Positions 27,002 to 34,776 of a stretch of 64,000 bases of DNA are shown one piece after another. The position numbers were made by a program, and so were the translations under genes. Positions within the stretch are counted from its first letter, which is position 1. Every line of letters begins with the position of its first letter. The stretch spans positions 1,436,311-1,500,310 of the forward strand of contig NZ_CP060822.1 in assembly GCF_014489415.1 (NCBI RefSeq), read 5' to 3'. The DNA is from Cylindrospermopsis curvispora GIHE-G1. GTDB lineage: Bacteria; Cyanobacteriota; Cyanobacteriia; Cyanobacteriales; Nostocaceae. The notes under the pieces were generated by a model. The model made no database searches. It was not told the DNA's origin and worked only from the letters and a program-made list of their open reading frames with translations.

Positions 27002-27778
27002 CTAAAAACTATCTTTTTTACCCAGGGTTTGTAACACCTTTTCCACATTATCTAAATTACCAACTATCCGACGAACAGGATGGGGCCAAATCTTAACTAA
27101 TGTGGGTGTGGCTGAAACTTGATCTATTTCCGCTTGCTCCGGATGTGTTAAAACATCAATTACCTTGAGAGTGTAAGGAACCCCTAAGTACTCTTCTAAT
27201 AATTCATGTAGTTTCTCTAAAATTCTTTCAGTGGTCATATTATGACCAGCAACAAATAAACGTAAAACATAAACTTCATGATTGTGTGTTATCTGTTTTT
27301 GATTGACATGCTTCTGTGAATACGGCATGGACATACTATCTAAACGCACGATCAAATCGTGGTCCTCCCATAATTGGGGAAAGGTTGAACGATAACTCTC
27401 TATTACCATGGGATCACATACATCCTCTCGCCAAGGTGACCTTTGCCACACTTCATTTCCTGTCCCAAAAATTGCCCCCAATAATGGCTGATAGCTTATT
27501 ACCGCAGGATAAGCCTCCGCAAATGTCTGTATTTTTTGTGTCCGTGGATTTAACCAATGATCAATTGTAGCTGTATAACAAGGAACTAAAAAATGGGGAG
27601 GTTCTGATAGATTCAGTATTTCCTGCAGGACCCCACACAAATGCAAATGCCATCGCCTCTGTTTACTCGGATCAATACAGTAAATTAAATCTCCCCCAGG
27701 TGTAAACAAGGCAATCCCTTTAAACACTTGGGGTAAAGATGGTTTGTCTATATTTGTACCTACGTTATAAATACTCAT
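27002..27778 (-). CDS. KaiB-domain protein with N-terminal extension
   Basis: 258 residues. The C-terminal about 90 residues (from about 167: HEVYVLRLFVAGHNMTTERI, then LKVIDVLTHPEQAEIDQVSA and TPTLVK) match the thioredoxin-like KaiB fold found in KaiB and the SasA sensor domain. The N-terminal about 160 residues (QVFKGIALFTPGGDLIYCID, WLNPRTQKIQTFAEAYP) are a separate, uncharacterised domain seen in cyanobacterial homologues. No kaiA or kaiC is nearby, so this is not the core clock operon; a link to clock or redox signalling is inference only. Confidence 0.8.
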   Translation of the reverse strand: MSIYNVGTNIDKPSLPQVFKGIALFTPGGDLIYCIDPSKQRRWHLHLCGVLQEILNLSEPPHFLVPCYTATIDHWLNPRTQKIQTFAEAYPAVISYQPLLGAIFGTGNEVWQRSPWREDVCDPMVIESYRSTFPQLWEDHDLIVRLDSMSMPYSQKHVNQKQITHNHEVYVLRLFVAGHNMTTERILEKLHELLEEYLGVPYTLKVIDVLTHPEQAEIDQVSATPTLVKIWPHPVRRIVGNLDNVEKVLQTLGKKDSF

Positions 27779-28181
27779 TAAATTTAGTCAATACTTGTTG
27801 CTTGTTATTAACACTGGTCACTATAAAGTCAATGCAGAGCATTTATTTTTATGGAACCGGGTTACCTGGATTATAGGTCACTACTAGCCTTTTATTTCCC
27901 ATTTCAATTATGAGAGATAAGGAGACTTTTGTTAAGAAATATTAAGCAAGTTGGGAGACAGATTTTGGGTAAGATCCATGGACATTGCTATTCACAAAGT
28001 TATATATCCAGGGATATATGGGGAATTGGAAGTATTGGACCAAATCCGATTTGGGCATCAAATTCATGATTACGAAAAATTAAGTGTAAAGATTAATAAA
28101 GAAATGCTCATCTTTTTCTTCAGGTTCTATATACTGAAATTCAACTTTAAAACCTTGCTGTGTAATTTAGGAGGAAAGATC

Positions 28182-28553
28182 ATGGTTGTGGCTCAAAGCT
28201 CTAATCAAGGGAAGATGTACTCCTTGTTAATGATGAAAAGCTTTTTGATTTGGACTTTCACATTAGCAGTGTGCTTGTTAGTAGTAGGTTTTCCACTAGT
28301 TGTAGTCATGGCTACAGTAGGTTGCTTACTCTCTATTGTTTTGCAATCTGTTATGCCTGCGAGCGCTGTTTTACTCGTAGCAGGTGCTTTAGTAATTTTC
28401 AATGTTGTGACAGTTTTAATCGTGGCAGGTGTCTTGACTGCTAAGAGTGTTCATCCCAAAGAAGTTAAGTGGTTAAGTTGGCTATATGGTGATGCGGAAA
28501 GGGTACAAACCACCGTTTATGCTTCTTGTCCTTTAACTTGTGAGATCAAATGA
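28182..28553 (+). CDS. Small membrane protein
   Basis: 123 residues from the ATG at 28182, chosen because GGAGGA lies 8 bases upstream; the frame stays open 77 codons further but that part reads like non-coding DNA. Two to three strongly hydrophobic segments lie between residues 20 and 90 (SFLIWTFTLAVCLLVVG, VVVMATVGCLLSIVLQS, VLLVAGALVIFNVVTVLIV). It ends in a soluble tail rich in charged and aromatic residues (KEVKWLSWLYGDAERVQ). No known family recognised. Confidence 0.7.
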   Translation: MVVAQSSNQGKMYSLLMMKSFLIWTFTLAVCLLVVGFPLVVVMATVGCLLSIVLQSVMPASAVLLVAGALVIFNVVTVLIVAGVLTAKSVHPKEVKWLSWLYGDAERVQTTVYASCPLTCEIK

Positions 28554-28709
28554 TTAATATAAATTTGACATGTCAATTGATAGCGGTAGCTACCTGTGGG
28601 GAGGATAGGCGATCGCCTACCCGAATCTCATCCTAGCCATGAACTCTGTTTATATAGTTCTGGTTAGAGCTAGGACTTGATAGGTCAAATTTAACAAACA
28701 GTCCATCTG

Positions 28710-28730
28710 CCCGGTTAAGCCGGGTTTTTT
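28710..28730 (+). terminator. Rho-independent terminator
   Basis: CCCGG-TTAAG-CCGGG hairpin followed directly by six T. It lies about 160 bp after the membrane-protein gene and about 100 bp before wecB, on the strand of both genes. Confidence 0.9.
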
Positions 28731-28832
28731 CGTGTTTAAGAGAAGGGAAAAAATTTTGTTTTGATGAATGGGAATGATTTGGGATAGAATTATAACTGCT
28801 GTATTATTTCATGACCAATAATTCGATAAGTA

Positions 28833-29954
28833 ATGACTAAAAAAATTGGCATTGTTTTAGGTACTCGTCCTGAAGCAATTAAACTAGCACCAGTAATTCA
28901 GATATTTAAAACTGCTGTGGACTTAGAAGTGGAAGTAATTCTTACGGGACAGCATAAGGAAATGGTCGCACAAGTGATGGAGCTGTTTAATCTGAAAGCG
29001 GATTGGGATCTAGAGATTATGCAGCCTAAACAGTCTCTTAATGATATTACATGTAGGAGTTTGCAAGGTTTAGAGAATTTATACAAAAAGTTAAATATAG
29101 ACTTAGTGATTGTTCAGGGAGATACAACAACTGCCTTTGCAGCAGCTTTAGGAGCTTTTTACCAGCAAATTCCCGTAGGTCATTTGGAAGCAGGGTTGAG
29201 AACTGAGGATCTGTTTAATCCCTATCCAGAAGAAGCTAACAGAAGATTAATTTCTCAAATTAGTCAATTACATTTTGCACCCACCTCCTTAGCGGTGACC
29301 AATTTACAGAATTCCGGTGTTTTAGGAGAAATCCACCTGACTGGTAACACCGTAATTGATGCGTTGTTGAACGTAGCAAAAACCAACCCAGCTTGTGATA
29401 TAATCGGTTTAAAGTGGGGAGAATATCGAACTATTTTAGCCACAGTTCACCGACGAGAAAATTGGGGGGAACCACTAGAAGCAATTGCTCAAGGTTTTCT
29501 AGAAATTTTAGATCGGTTTTCCGACACAGCTTTATTATTACCACTACATAAAAATCCTACTGTTAGAGAGCCATTACAACAAATACTAAGTAAACACCCC
29601 CGGATTTTTTTAACAGAACCATTAGATTATGGGGAGTTAGTAGGAGCAATAGGGCGCTCTTACTTATTGTTGACAGACTCTGGTGGACTGCAAGAAGAAG
29701 CTCCCAGTCTTGGTAAACCCGTGTTAGTGCTTAGGGATACTACAGAAAGACCAGAAGCGGTAACAGCGGGTACAGCTAAATTAGTTGGAACACAAACAGA
29801 TAGAATTGTAACTGCTGCTAGTGAGTTGTTAGGCGATAGGCAAGCATATTTATCAATGGCAAATGCTATTAACCCTTTTGGGGACGGTCACGCAGCGGAG
29901 CGAATCTTGAAAATTGTTCGCAACTATTTAGGGCTGACCGTGGACGGAGTGTGA
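28833..29954 (+). CDS. wecB: UDP-N-acetylglucosamine 2-epimerase (non-hydrolysing)
   Basis: 373 residues, full length. The enzyme interconverts UDP-GlcNAc and UDP-ManNAc for surface polysaccharides. Typical motifs: IGIVLGTRPEAIKLAPVI at the N-terminus, ILTGQHKEMV, VIVQGDTTTAFAAALGAFYQ, VGHLEAGLRTEDLFNPYPEE, and LLLTDSGGLQEEAPSLGKPV near 280-300. It is transcribed alone after a terminator. It may relate to the nearby degraded glycosyltransferases at 8.7-10.1 kb, although they are far away. Confidence 0.95.
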   Translation: MTKKIGIVLGTRPEAIKLAPVIQIFKTAVDLEVEVILTGQHKEMVAQVMELFNLKADWDLEIMQPKQSLNDITCRSLQGLENLYKKLNIDLVIVQGDTTTAFAAALGAFYQQIPVGHLEAGLRTEDLFNPYPEEANRRLISQISQLHFAPTSLAVTNLQNSGVLGEIHLTGNTVIDALLNVAKTNPACDIIGLKWGEYRTILATVHRRENWGEPLEAIAQGFLEILDRFSDTALLLPLHKNPTVREPLQQILSKHPRIFLTEPLDYGELVGAIGRSYLLLTDSGGLQEEAPSLGKPVLVLRDTTERPEAVTAGTAKLVGTQTDRIVTAASELLGDRQAYLSMANAINPFGDGHAAERILKIVRNYLGLTVDGV

Positions 29955-29969
29955 TATTAGTTGTGATTA

Positions 29970-30122
29970 TCAGTAGTCACTGTCAGCTACACAAATGCCT
30001 TTACACTTAATTCCATTAGTAGCAGTACGTTTACAATGGGGACAAAGAATTTTTTCCTCTTGATGACTGGGTAGGTTGTTTTTATCAGGTTTGCTTTCAT
30101 CCTTTCCCACGATTTTGTTCAT
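29970..30122 (-). CDS. Small zinc-ribbon-like protein
   Basis: 50 residues, beginning MNKIVGKDESKPDKNN. The C-terminal half contains two cysteine pairs, CPHC and CKGIC, in the pattern of a small zinc ribbon, and ends ADSDY. Below the usual length threshold for gene finding, but the cysteine spacing and placement 32 bp after the kinase stop on the same strand support a real gene. I recall similar short proteins in cyanobacteria without a function. Binding of zinc is inference. Confidence 0.65.
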   Translation of the reverse strand: MNKIVGKDESKPDKNNLPSHQEEKILCPHCKRTATNGIKCKGICVADSDY

Positions 30123-30154
30123 AATTATGAAACCATTTGTGGATGTTGATATTT

Positions 30155-32146
30155 TTACTGAACAGATTCTGGAGTGGTTTCGGGCGTAATTTCAGGAGTG
30201 GGGGTTTCTATGGGTTCTGGTGCGGGAGGATTTTCTATGGTAAGAGAAAATTCGTAGTCTTCAGGTTTTGATGCTGTGGAAACTAGAACAAATTCATAAA
30301 ATCCACTTTCTGGTAATATTTGGGAGAGTTGACGTAATTTTGAATCTTCCAAGAATTTTGTCTTACCAGATGGAGAATAAATTGACAGTAAAACCTCCGT
30401 GTTTGCATCCAGTTGCACCTGCATATTTTGGTCTTTAACCAGTTTGGCAATGAAAACTTTGCCTACTCGGGGATCTAGAGTTCCCCTAACCATTTTAGTT
30501 GTATTGCCAGGATCCAATACTATTTTTTCCCAGGCCGTGTTTTCCATGATGTCATTGAGTCTATCGTTGGCAAATCCCTGCCAAACTTGACCCAGAGGTT
30601 TGGTGAGAAAATTCTTACCCTTCTGCTCAGGGAAAATATGGAAGAAGGCAGCATCAGCTAGGTCATATAAAGCCTTACTACTAATGTTTCTGCTGTTAAT
30701 TACCATTTGCCATTTTTGTCGAGTGGATGATGTATAAGTTCCTAGCTGTCTACGTGAGTTTTCGGTGAGCATGGCAAGTTTTTCCACAACTTCCATGGCA
30801 GTTTTATCCCATTCTTCCCGTAAACTTTCATCCTCCGGTTCGCTGCTAAGAGTCCTTCCTGTTAGACTGGGGTTTTTTTCCCAAAATACCTGATTCACCA
30901 AATTGGTAAAGAACCTGGAATTGATGTTTAGTTCTTCTAGGCGATCGCGCAGTTTTTGCTTACGTTGTTTTTCTTCTGGGGAGTAGTTAGCGGTGGGATT
31001 TACAGATGGTGTAGTTGTGGGTGTGGGAGATGTGACATTAGAGGTACTAATTGGCTGATAACGATTATTAAACCCCCACCATAATAGTCCTGCACTGGTG
31101 AACATAGCCATAGTAACCATCATTATGTTAGTTGTAGTCCAAACACCTGTGGTTTCAGGTGTGGAGGTAATGGGTGTAGATGGTTGGGGAGGAGAAATTG
31201 CCATTGTTTGACTGGTGAGGGACTGGGAGGTAGGAGAACTCACCCTTTGGTAGTTAAGAGCATCTAAAACCTGACTAGCTGTTTGATAGCGATCGCCTGG
31301 TTTATAGGAGAGCATGCGGTCTAAAACTTGACCTAGGAGTGGACTGAGTCTAACTTCTCGTCGCCATTGCCACTGTAAGGTTTGAGTATCAATTATTTCC
31401 TGGGGCATTTTACCTGTAAGTAATACTAAAACAGTTACAGCTAAAGCATATAGGTCGCTATGAGGGTAAACTAAACCTGTTTGCATTTGTTCAGGTGGTG
31501 CGAATCCCACTTTTCCTAATAAGGTGCCACTAGGAGTATTTTGACCGGATTGGTAATACTGAGAAGCCAGATTGGCAGCAACTTGTTTGACTCCTCCGAA
31601 ATCAATTAGTACTGGTAACTGATCGGAACTTCTCAAGATTAAGTTATCAGGGGAAATATCTCGATGAATCACCCCCATGCTGTGAATATATTGCAAAACT
31701 GGCAGAATTTGTTCTAAGAGTTGACGAACTGCAGTTTCGGAAAATTTTAGCCCCTGTTGTTGTTGAGTATTGAGTAAAGAGCTATAGGTTGTTCCTTGAA
31801 CGTAGTCCTGGACTAAAAATAGATATTCCTTTCCCTCTAGATGAATGGGCAATAATTCCCGAAACCGGGGTATTTGAGGGTGTTCCAACTTATAAAGTAC
31901 GGTAGCTTCCCTTTCAAAGAGTTCTTGAGCTTTTTGAATAGCATCCGGGGTTTGGACCACAGGAGAAAATTCTTTTAAAACGCAATACTCGCGAAATCGG
32001 TTCATATCCTCAGCTAGGTAGGTACGTCCAAATCCCCCCTGTCCTAGTTGGCGTATAATAACATAGCGATCGCTCAGAGTTTTTCCTAGAAGATTTGTGT
32101 TCATGGATGAATAATTTGGGACTGGTATTTTGTTATCCATCCCCAC
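30155..32146 (-). CDS. Serine/threonine protein kinase with C-terminal extracytoplasmic domain
   Basis: 663 residues. The Hanks-type kinase domain spans about 20-300: LGQGGFGRTYLAED (glycine loop), the ATP-binding lysine in CVLKEFSP, the catalytic loop HRDISPDNLIL, the DFGGVKQVA metal site and FAPPEQM at the activation loop. A proline/threonine-rich linker precedes a single membrane span at about 345-362 (MVTMAMFTSAGLLWWGF). The outer part (about 390-640) has an unassigned helical segment and a pre-peptidase-like beta domain (KTKFLEDSKLRQLSQILPES, GFYEFVLVS). Targets unknown. Its start is 17 bp after the synthase gene on the same strand; M3 is an equally good start. Confidence 0.92.
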   Translation of the reverse strand: MGMDNKIPVPNYSSMNTNLLGKTLSDRYVIIRQLGQGGFGRTYLAEDMNRFREYCVLKEFSPVVQTPDAIQKAQELFEREATVLYKLEHPQIPRFRELLPIHLEGKEYLFLVQDYVQGTTYSSLLNTQQQQGLKFSETAVRQLLEQILPVLQYIHSMGVIHRDISPDNLILRSSDQLPVLIDFGGVKQVAANLASQYYQSGQNTPSGTLLGKVGFAPPEQMQTGLVYPHSDLYALAVTVLVLLTGKMPQEIIDTQTLQWQWRREVRLSPLLGQVLDRMLSYKPGDRYQTASQVLDALNYQRVSSPTSQSLTSQTMAISPPQPSTPITSTPETTGVWTTTNIMMVTMAMFTSAGLLWWGFNNRYQPISTSNVTSPTPTTTPSVNPTANYSPEEKQRKQKLRDRLEELNINSRFFTNLVNQVFWEKNPSLTGRTLSSEPEDESLREEWDKTAMEVVEKLAMLTENSRRQLGTYTSSTRQKWQMVINSRNISSKALYDLADAAFFHIFPEQKGKNFLTKPLGQVWQGFANDRLNDIMENTAWEKIVLDPGNTTKMVRGTLDPRVGKVFIAKLVKDQNMQVQLDANTEVLLSIYSPSGKTKFLEDSKLRQLSQILPESGFYEFVLVSTASKPEDYEFSLTIENPPAPEPIETPTPEITPETTPESVQ

Positions 32147-32163
32147 CCGGGGGATGGGGTTTT

Positions 32164-32994
32164 TTATACTACTGCATTGACATTAATGAAATTTTCGATT
32201 AGAGCATAGACATCATGACGACTGAGTTTTTCCTTACCATTAGCTAGTGCATCCAGAGTACCATGGGCCAAAGCTAGGGGAATTTGACAGAATTGTAAAG
32301 CAGGTCCAGGAGGAAGACCATTAGTGTAACTATCCGCTAAAGCTAGATGACGACGAGCGTACTGTTGAAGATCCTGATGATTCCAACCATCTGGGAAAAA
32401 ATTCACCCCACGGGTTAAATCTTCACTATTATTACGTAGGATATTTACCGCTTGTAAACCTCGACCAAAGGCGATCGCTTCCATGCGGTTAGTCGTGGTT
32501 CCGTCATACCATGACCATAAATCTGAGAGTAACAAACCCACTGCACCTGCAACTCCAAAGGTGTAACGATCCAGGTCGTATTCATTCCTAATTTGCCAAT
32601 TTATTTGTGACCAGTAAGCCATTCTATCGGCCATAGCTGCTGTTGCATCCCAAATACGAGGTGCAATGCTTTCTGGTGCTAAAATTGCCCATTCCCTGAT
32701 CCTGAGACTGACCTCAGGTAGGGAGTCTTCATAACCCTTAAATCCTGGAGAAAAAGCATCCACTGCAAAACCATCCACTCCTGCTTGTAGAGTTTGGCTA
32801 ATGTTTTGTAGTATGATAACCTTACTATGATTTTCCAGGGTTGGATGGTCCTCAATTTCGTCAATAGCACGCATACACAAGTATGCTGATGCCACAGCTT
32901 CTTGCAGTCCTGATGGCATAATGCTAATTGGAATATAAAAGGTTCTACTAGTTTCTTTGAGAATTTGTAAAGCATCCCGACGTAAATCCATCAC
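32164..32994 (-). CDS. Squalene/phytoene synthase family protein
   Basis: 276 residues with the two aspartate-rich motifs of head-to-head prenyl synthases: MRAIDEIEDHP (about 42-52) and the second motif VNILRNNSEDLTRGVNFFP (about 181-199). RTFYIPISIMPSGLQEAV near the N-terminus is also typical. The enzyme class condenses two farnesyl- or geranylgeranyl-diphosphates to squalene or phytoene. The first motif reads DEIED, with the expected number of acidic residues. Which product it makes cannot be decided from sequence alone. Likely co-transcribed with the downstream kinase. Confidence 0.87.
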   Translation of the reverse strand: MMDLRRDALQILKETSRTFYIPISIMPSGLQEAVASAYLCMRAIDEIEDHPTLENHSKVIILQNISQTLQAGVDGFAVDAFSPGFKGYEDSLPEVSLRIREWAILAPESIAPRIWDATAAMADRMAYWSQINWQIRNEYDLDRYTFGVAGAVGLLLSDLWSWYDGTTTNRMEAIAFGRGLQAVNILRNNSEDLTRGVNFFPDGWNHQDLQQYARRHLALADSYTNGLPPGPALQFCQIPLALAHGTLDALANGKEKLSRHDVYALIENFINVNAVV

Positions 32995-33152
32995 TCCACT
33001 CCTGTGTTAAGTTTCACACCACAATCTAGTATTTTATGTTTTGGGTGGGAAATTTTGTATTCCCACCCTGTTCCCTGTTCCCTAATAGTCTACACTGAGA
33101 GGAAAATTCCTGTAATAATGAGAATGTTAGTTATCTTTACTTAGTGTTTTAT

Positions 33153-33893
33153 ATGCCTTTAAAAGCAGTTCTGTTCGATTTTAATGGAGTAATTATTAAA
33201 GACGAATCAATACATTTAAAACTGATAGATGAAATTCTGGTGGAAGAAAATTTACAACCCCAAAAGCCAGATGAACGTTTGAGATGCTTGGGAAGGAGCG
33301 ATCGCGCTTGTTTTGAGGAGTTATTAAAGCGTCGTGGAAGGGTAGTCACTCAAGATTATTTAACCCAACTGCTGCGAAATAAAGCAAACAAATATATTAA
33401 AGAACTAGAGGGTCTGGAACAGTTACCCCTCTATTCTGGAATAGAGGATTTAATTATGCAGGCCCGGTCTCAAAATTTGCCCGTGGGTCTGGTTAGTGGT
33501 GCCCTGGGTCGAGAAATAGAGTTGGTTTTGGAACGTGCCAACATAAGAGAATATTTTCAGGTGATCATTGCAGGTGATGACATCGCTACTAGTAAACCTC
33601 AACCGGAAGGGTATTTATTAGCCGTGGATAGACTTAATCAAATATATTCTGATATAAATGTTGATTTAAGTTTACAACCTGAAAACTGTTTAGCTTTGGA
33701 AGATACTCTAGCTGGAATAGAAGCGGCTAAACGCGCTAGAATGAAGGTTGTGGGAATTGCTAATACTTACCCCTTTCACATCTTGCAGCGTCAAGCTAAC
33801 TGGACAGTAGACCATGTAATGGATTTGGAGTGGGAACGGGTGTGGGAAACTTTTGAGCAGAAAGATTTGAAAAATGGAGAAACAGCGTGTTAG
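33153..33893 (+). CDS. HAD-superfamily hydrolase (beta-phosphoglucomutase-like, subfamily IA)
   Basis: 246 residues from the ATG at 33153 (an in-frame GTG lies three codons upstream). Motif I FDFNGVI carries the first Asp but the usual second Asp of DxD is replaced by N (D-F-N), which may alter activity; motif II VGLVSGALG, motif III lysine in SKPQPEGYL, and motif IV ALEDTLAGIEAA are present. A helical cap domain lies between. Substrate unknown. The tRNA-Ala gene follows 14 bp later in the same direction. Confidence 0.87.
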   Translation: MPLKAVLFDFNGVIIKDESIHLKLIDEILVEENLQPQKPDERLRCLGRSDRACFEELLKRRGRVVTQDYLTQLLRNKANKYIKELEGLEQLPLYSGIEDLIMQARSQNLPVGLVSGALGREIELVLERANIREYFQVIIAGDDIATSKPQPEGYLLAVDRLNQIYSDINVDLSLQPENCLALEDTLAGIEAAKRARMKVVGIANTYPFHILQRQANWTVDHVMDLEWERVWETFEQKDLKNGETAC

Positions 33894-33907
33894 AATGGGA
33901 TGGGTTA

Positions 33908-33980
33908 GGGGAATTAGCTCAGTTGGTAGAGTGCTGCGATCGCACCGCAGAGGTCAGGGGTTCGAGTCTCCTATTCTCCA
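33908..33980 (+). tRNA. tRNA-Ala (anticodon CGC)
   Basis: 73 nt forming a full cloverleaf: acceptor GGGGAAT/ATTCTCC, D-stem GCTC/GAGT, anticodon stem CTGCG/CGCAG with loop ATCGCAC, and T-arm AGGGG-TTCGAGT-CTCCT. The anticodon CGC (33941-33943) reads the alanine codon GCG. The CCA end is not encoded. A HIP1 octamer (33936-33943) forms part of the anticodon stem and loop. Confidence 0.9.
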
Positions 33981-33982
33981 TC

Positions 33983-34728
33983 TGTACATTCGCACATTAA
34001 ATGTCGCATTTCGCAAATTAAAGTAACTTTTGTGCTGTTAAGGTAGCAAGTATCACTGATAATGATACTGAATGATATGTATTACTCTATTTAATATTTC
34101 CATTTCATGTTTGAATGTAAAAATAAAAAATATGTTATTATTGCCAATTTGAAATAATATTGCTATTATATATATACACCCTACTCCTTGTGAAGTCTCA
34201 AGTTCCACTTGGGATACGCCCAAAAGCAATCCTGATAAGGATCTGTTACGGGCATAGCAAGAGCGGGGTTTAATTTTTCAGACTAGATTTTGTTTTGCTA
34301 GGATCTATACTAAAGTCTTCAGGTTTGAACAACCAGTGACGATAGGGATGATGCCATCTATTTGTTGTGTCTCCACGTATAGATGTACTAACTCCAACGT
34401 TTAGGCGTGGATATATTTTGCTGATACGCTGGTAAATATGTAGATATAGTTTCTCTTTGGCAATTGTGCGTTTAGCTCGACATCTTGCTCCGTCTGGTTT
34501 TTCCTTGTGTTTGTTGTTGAGACGAAACTGCATTGCTCCTAAAACTACATCCAAACATTGTAATACTGCATGGTCGTGTGATACACGCACTACAACAATC
34601 CTATTTGCCCAGGATTTTGGGGATATGAGCAAAACAGACAGAATTAGATCTTGTTATCAACATTGCTGTCTGTTATATGTCAATGTTTAATTTGCGAAAT
34701 CAGGTTTTGCGACATACAATATGCGAAT
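33983..34728. mobile_element. Decayed transposon with Tn7/CAST-like ends next to tRNA-Ala
   Basis: The left end at 33983 starts TGTACA and is followed by two related repeats, TTCGCACATTAAATGTCG (33989-34006) and TTCGCAAATTAAAG (34010-34023). At the other side the same motif appears twice in inverted orientation: CAATGTTTAATTTGCGAAA (34681-34699) and CGACATACAATATGCGAA (34710-34727). Terminal TGTACA with multiple TnsB-type repeats, inserted 3 bp after a tRNA, is what I recall for type V-K CRISPR-associated transposons of cyanobacteria. No tns genes, cas12k or CRISPR repeat is present in the 750 bp, and the right terminus lacks the final TGTACA, so this is a remnant or non-autonomous element. 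Confidence 0.55.
34270..34632 (-). pseudogene. DUF3800-like C-terminal fragment (cargo remnant)
   Basis: 120 codons. The segment VRVSHDHAVLQCLDVVLGAM followed by an MQFRLNNKHKEKP stretch and TIAKEKLYLHIYQRISKIYP resembles the C-terminal part of DUF3800 proteins, RNase H-like enzymes often found on mobile elements. The catalytic N-terminal half is absent; upstream sequence on this strand is non-coding and soon reaches the inverted transposon end. It lies wholly inside the putative element, so it is probably what remains of its cargo. Confidence 0.45.
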
Positions 34729-34776
34729 TAGGTAATTTTGTCTTTTCTTCTATGAATTCGAGTGCGATCGCTCCAC

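Noticed and set aside
27951-28181. 77-codon N-terminal extension of the small membrane protein
   Set aside because: A strong GGAGGA lies just before the internal ATG at 28182, and the extension has no recognisable protein features.
33981-34776. Prophage or integrative element using the tRNA as attachment site
   Set aside because: No integrase gene and no duplicated tRNA 3' end in the window; the inverted multi-repeat ends fit a transposon better.
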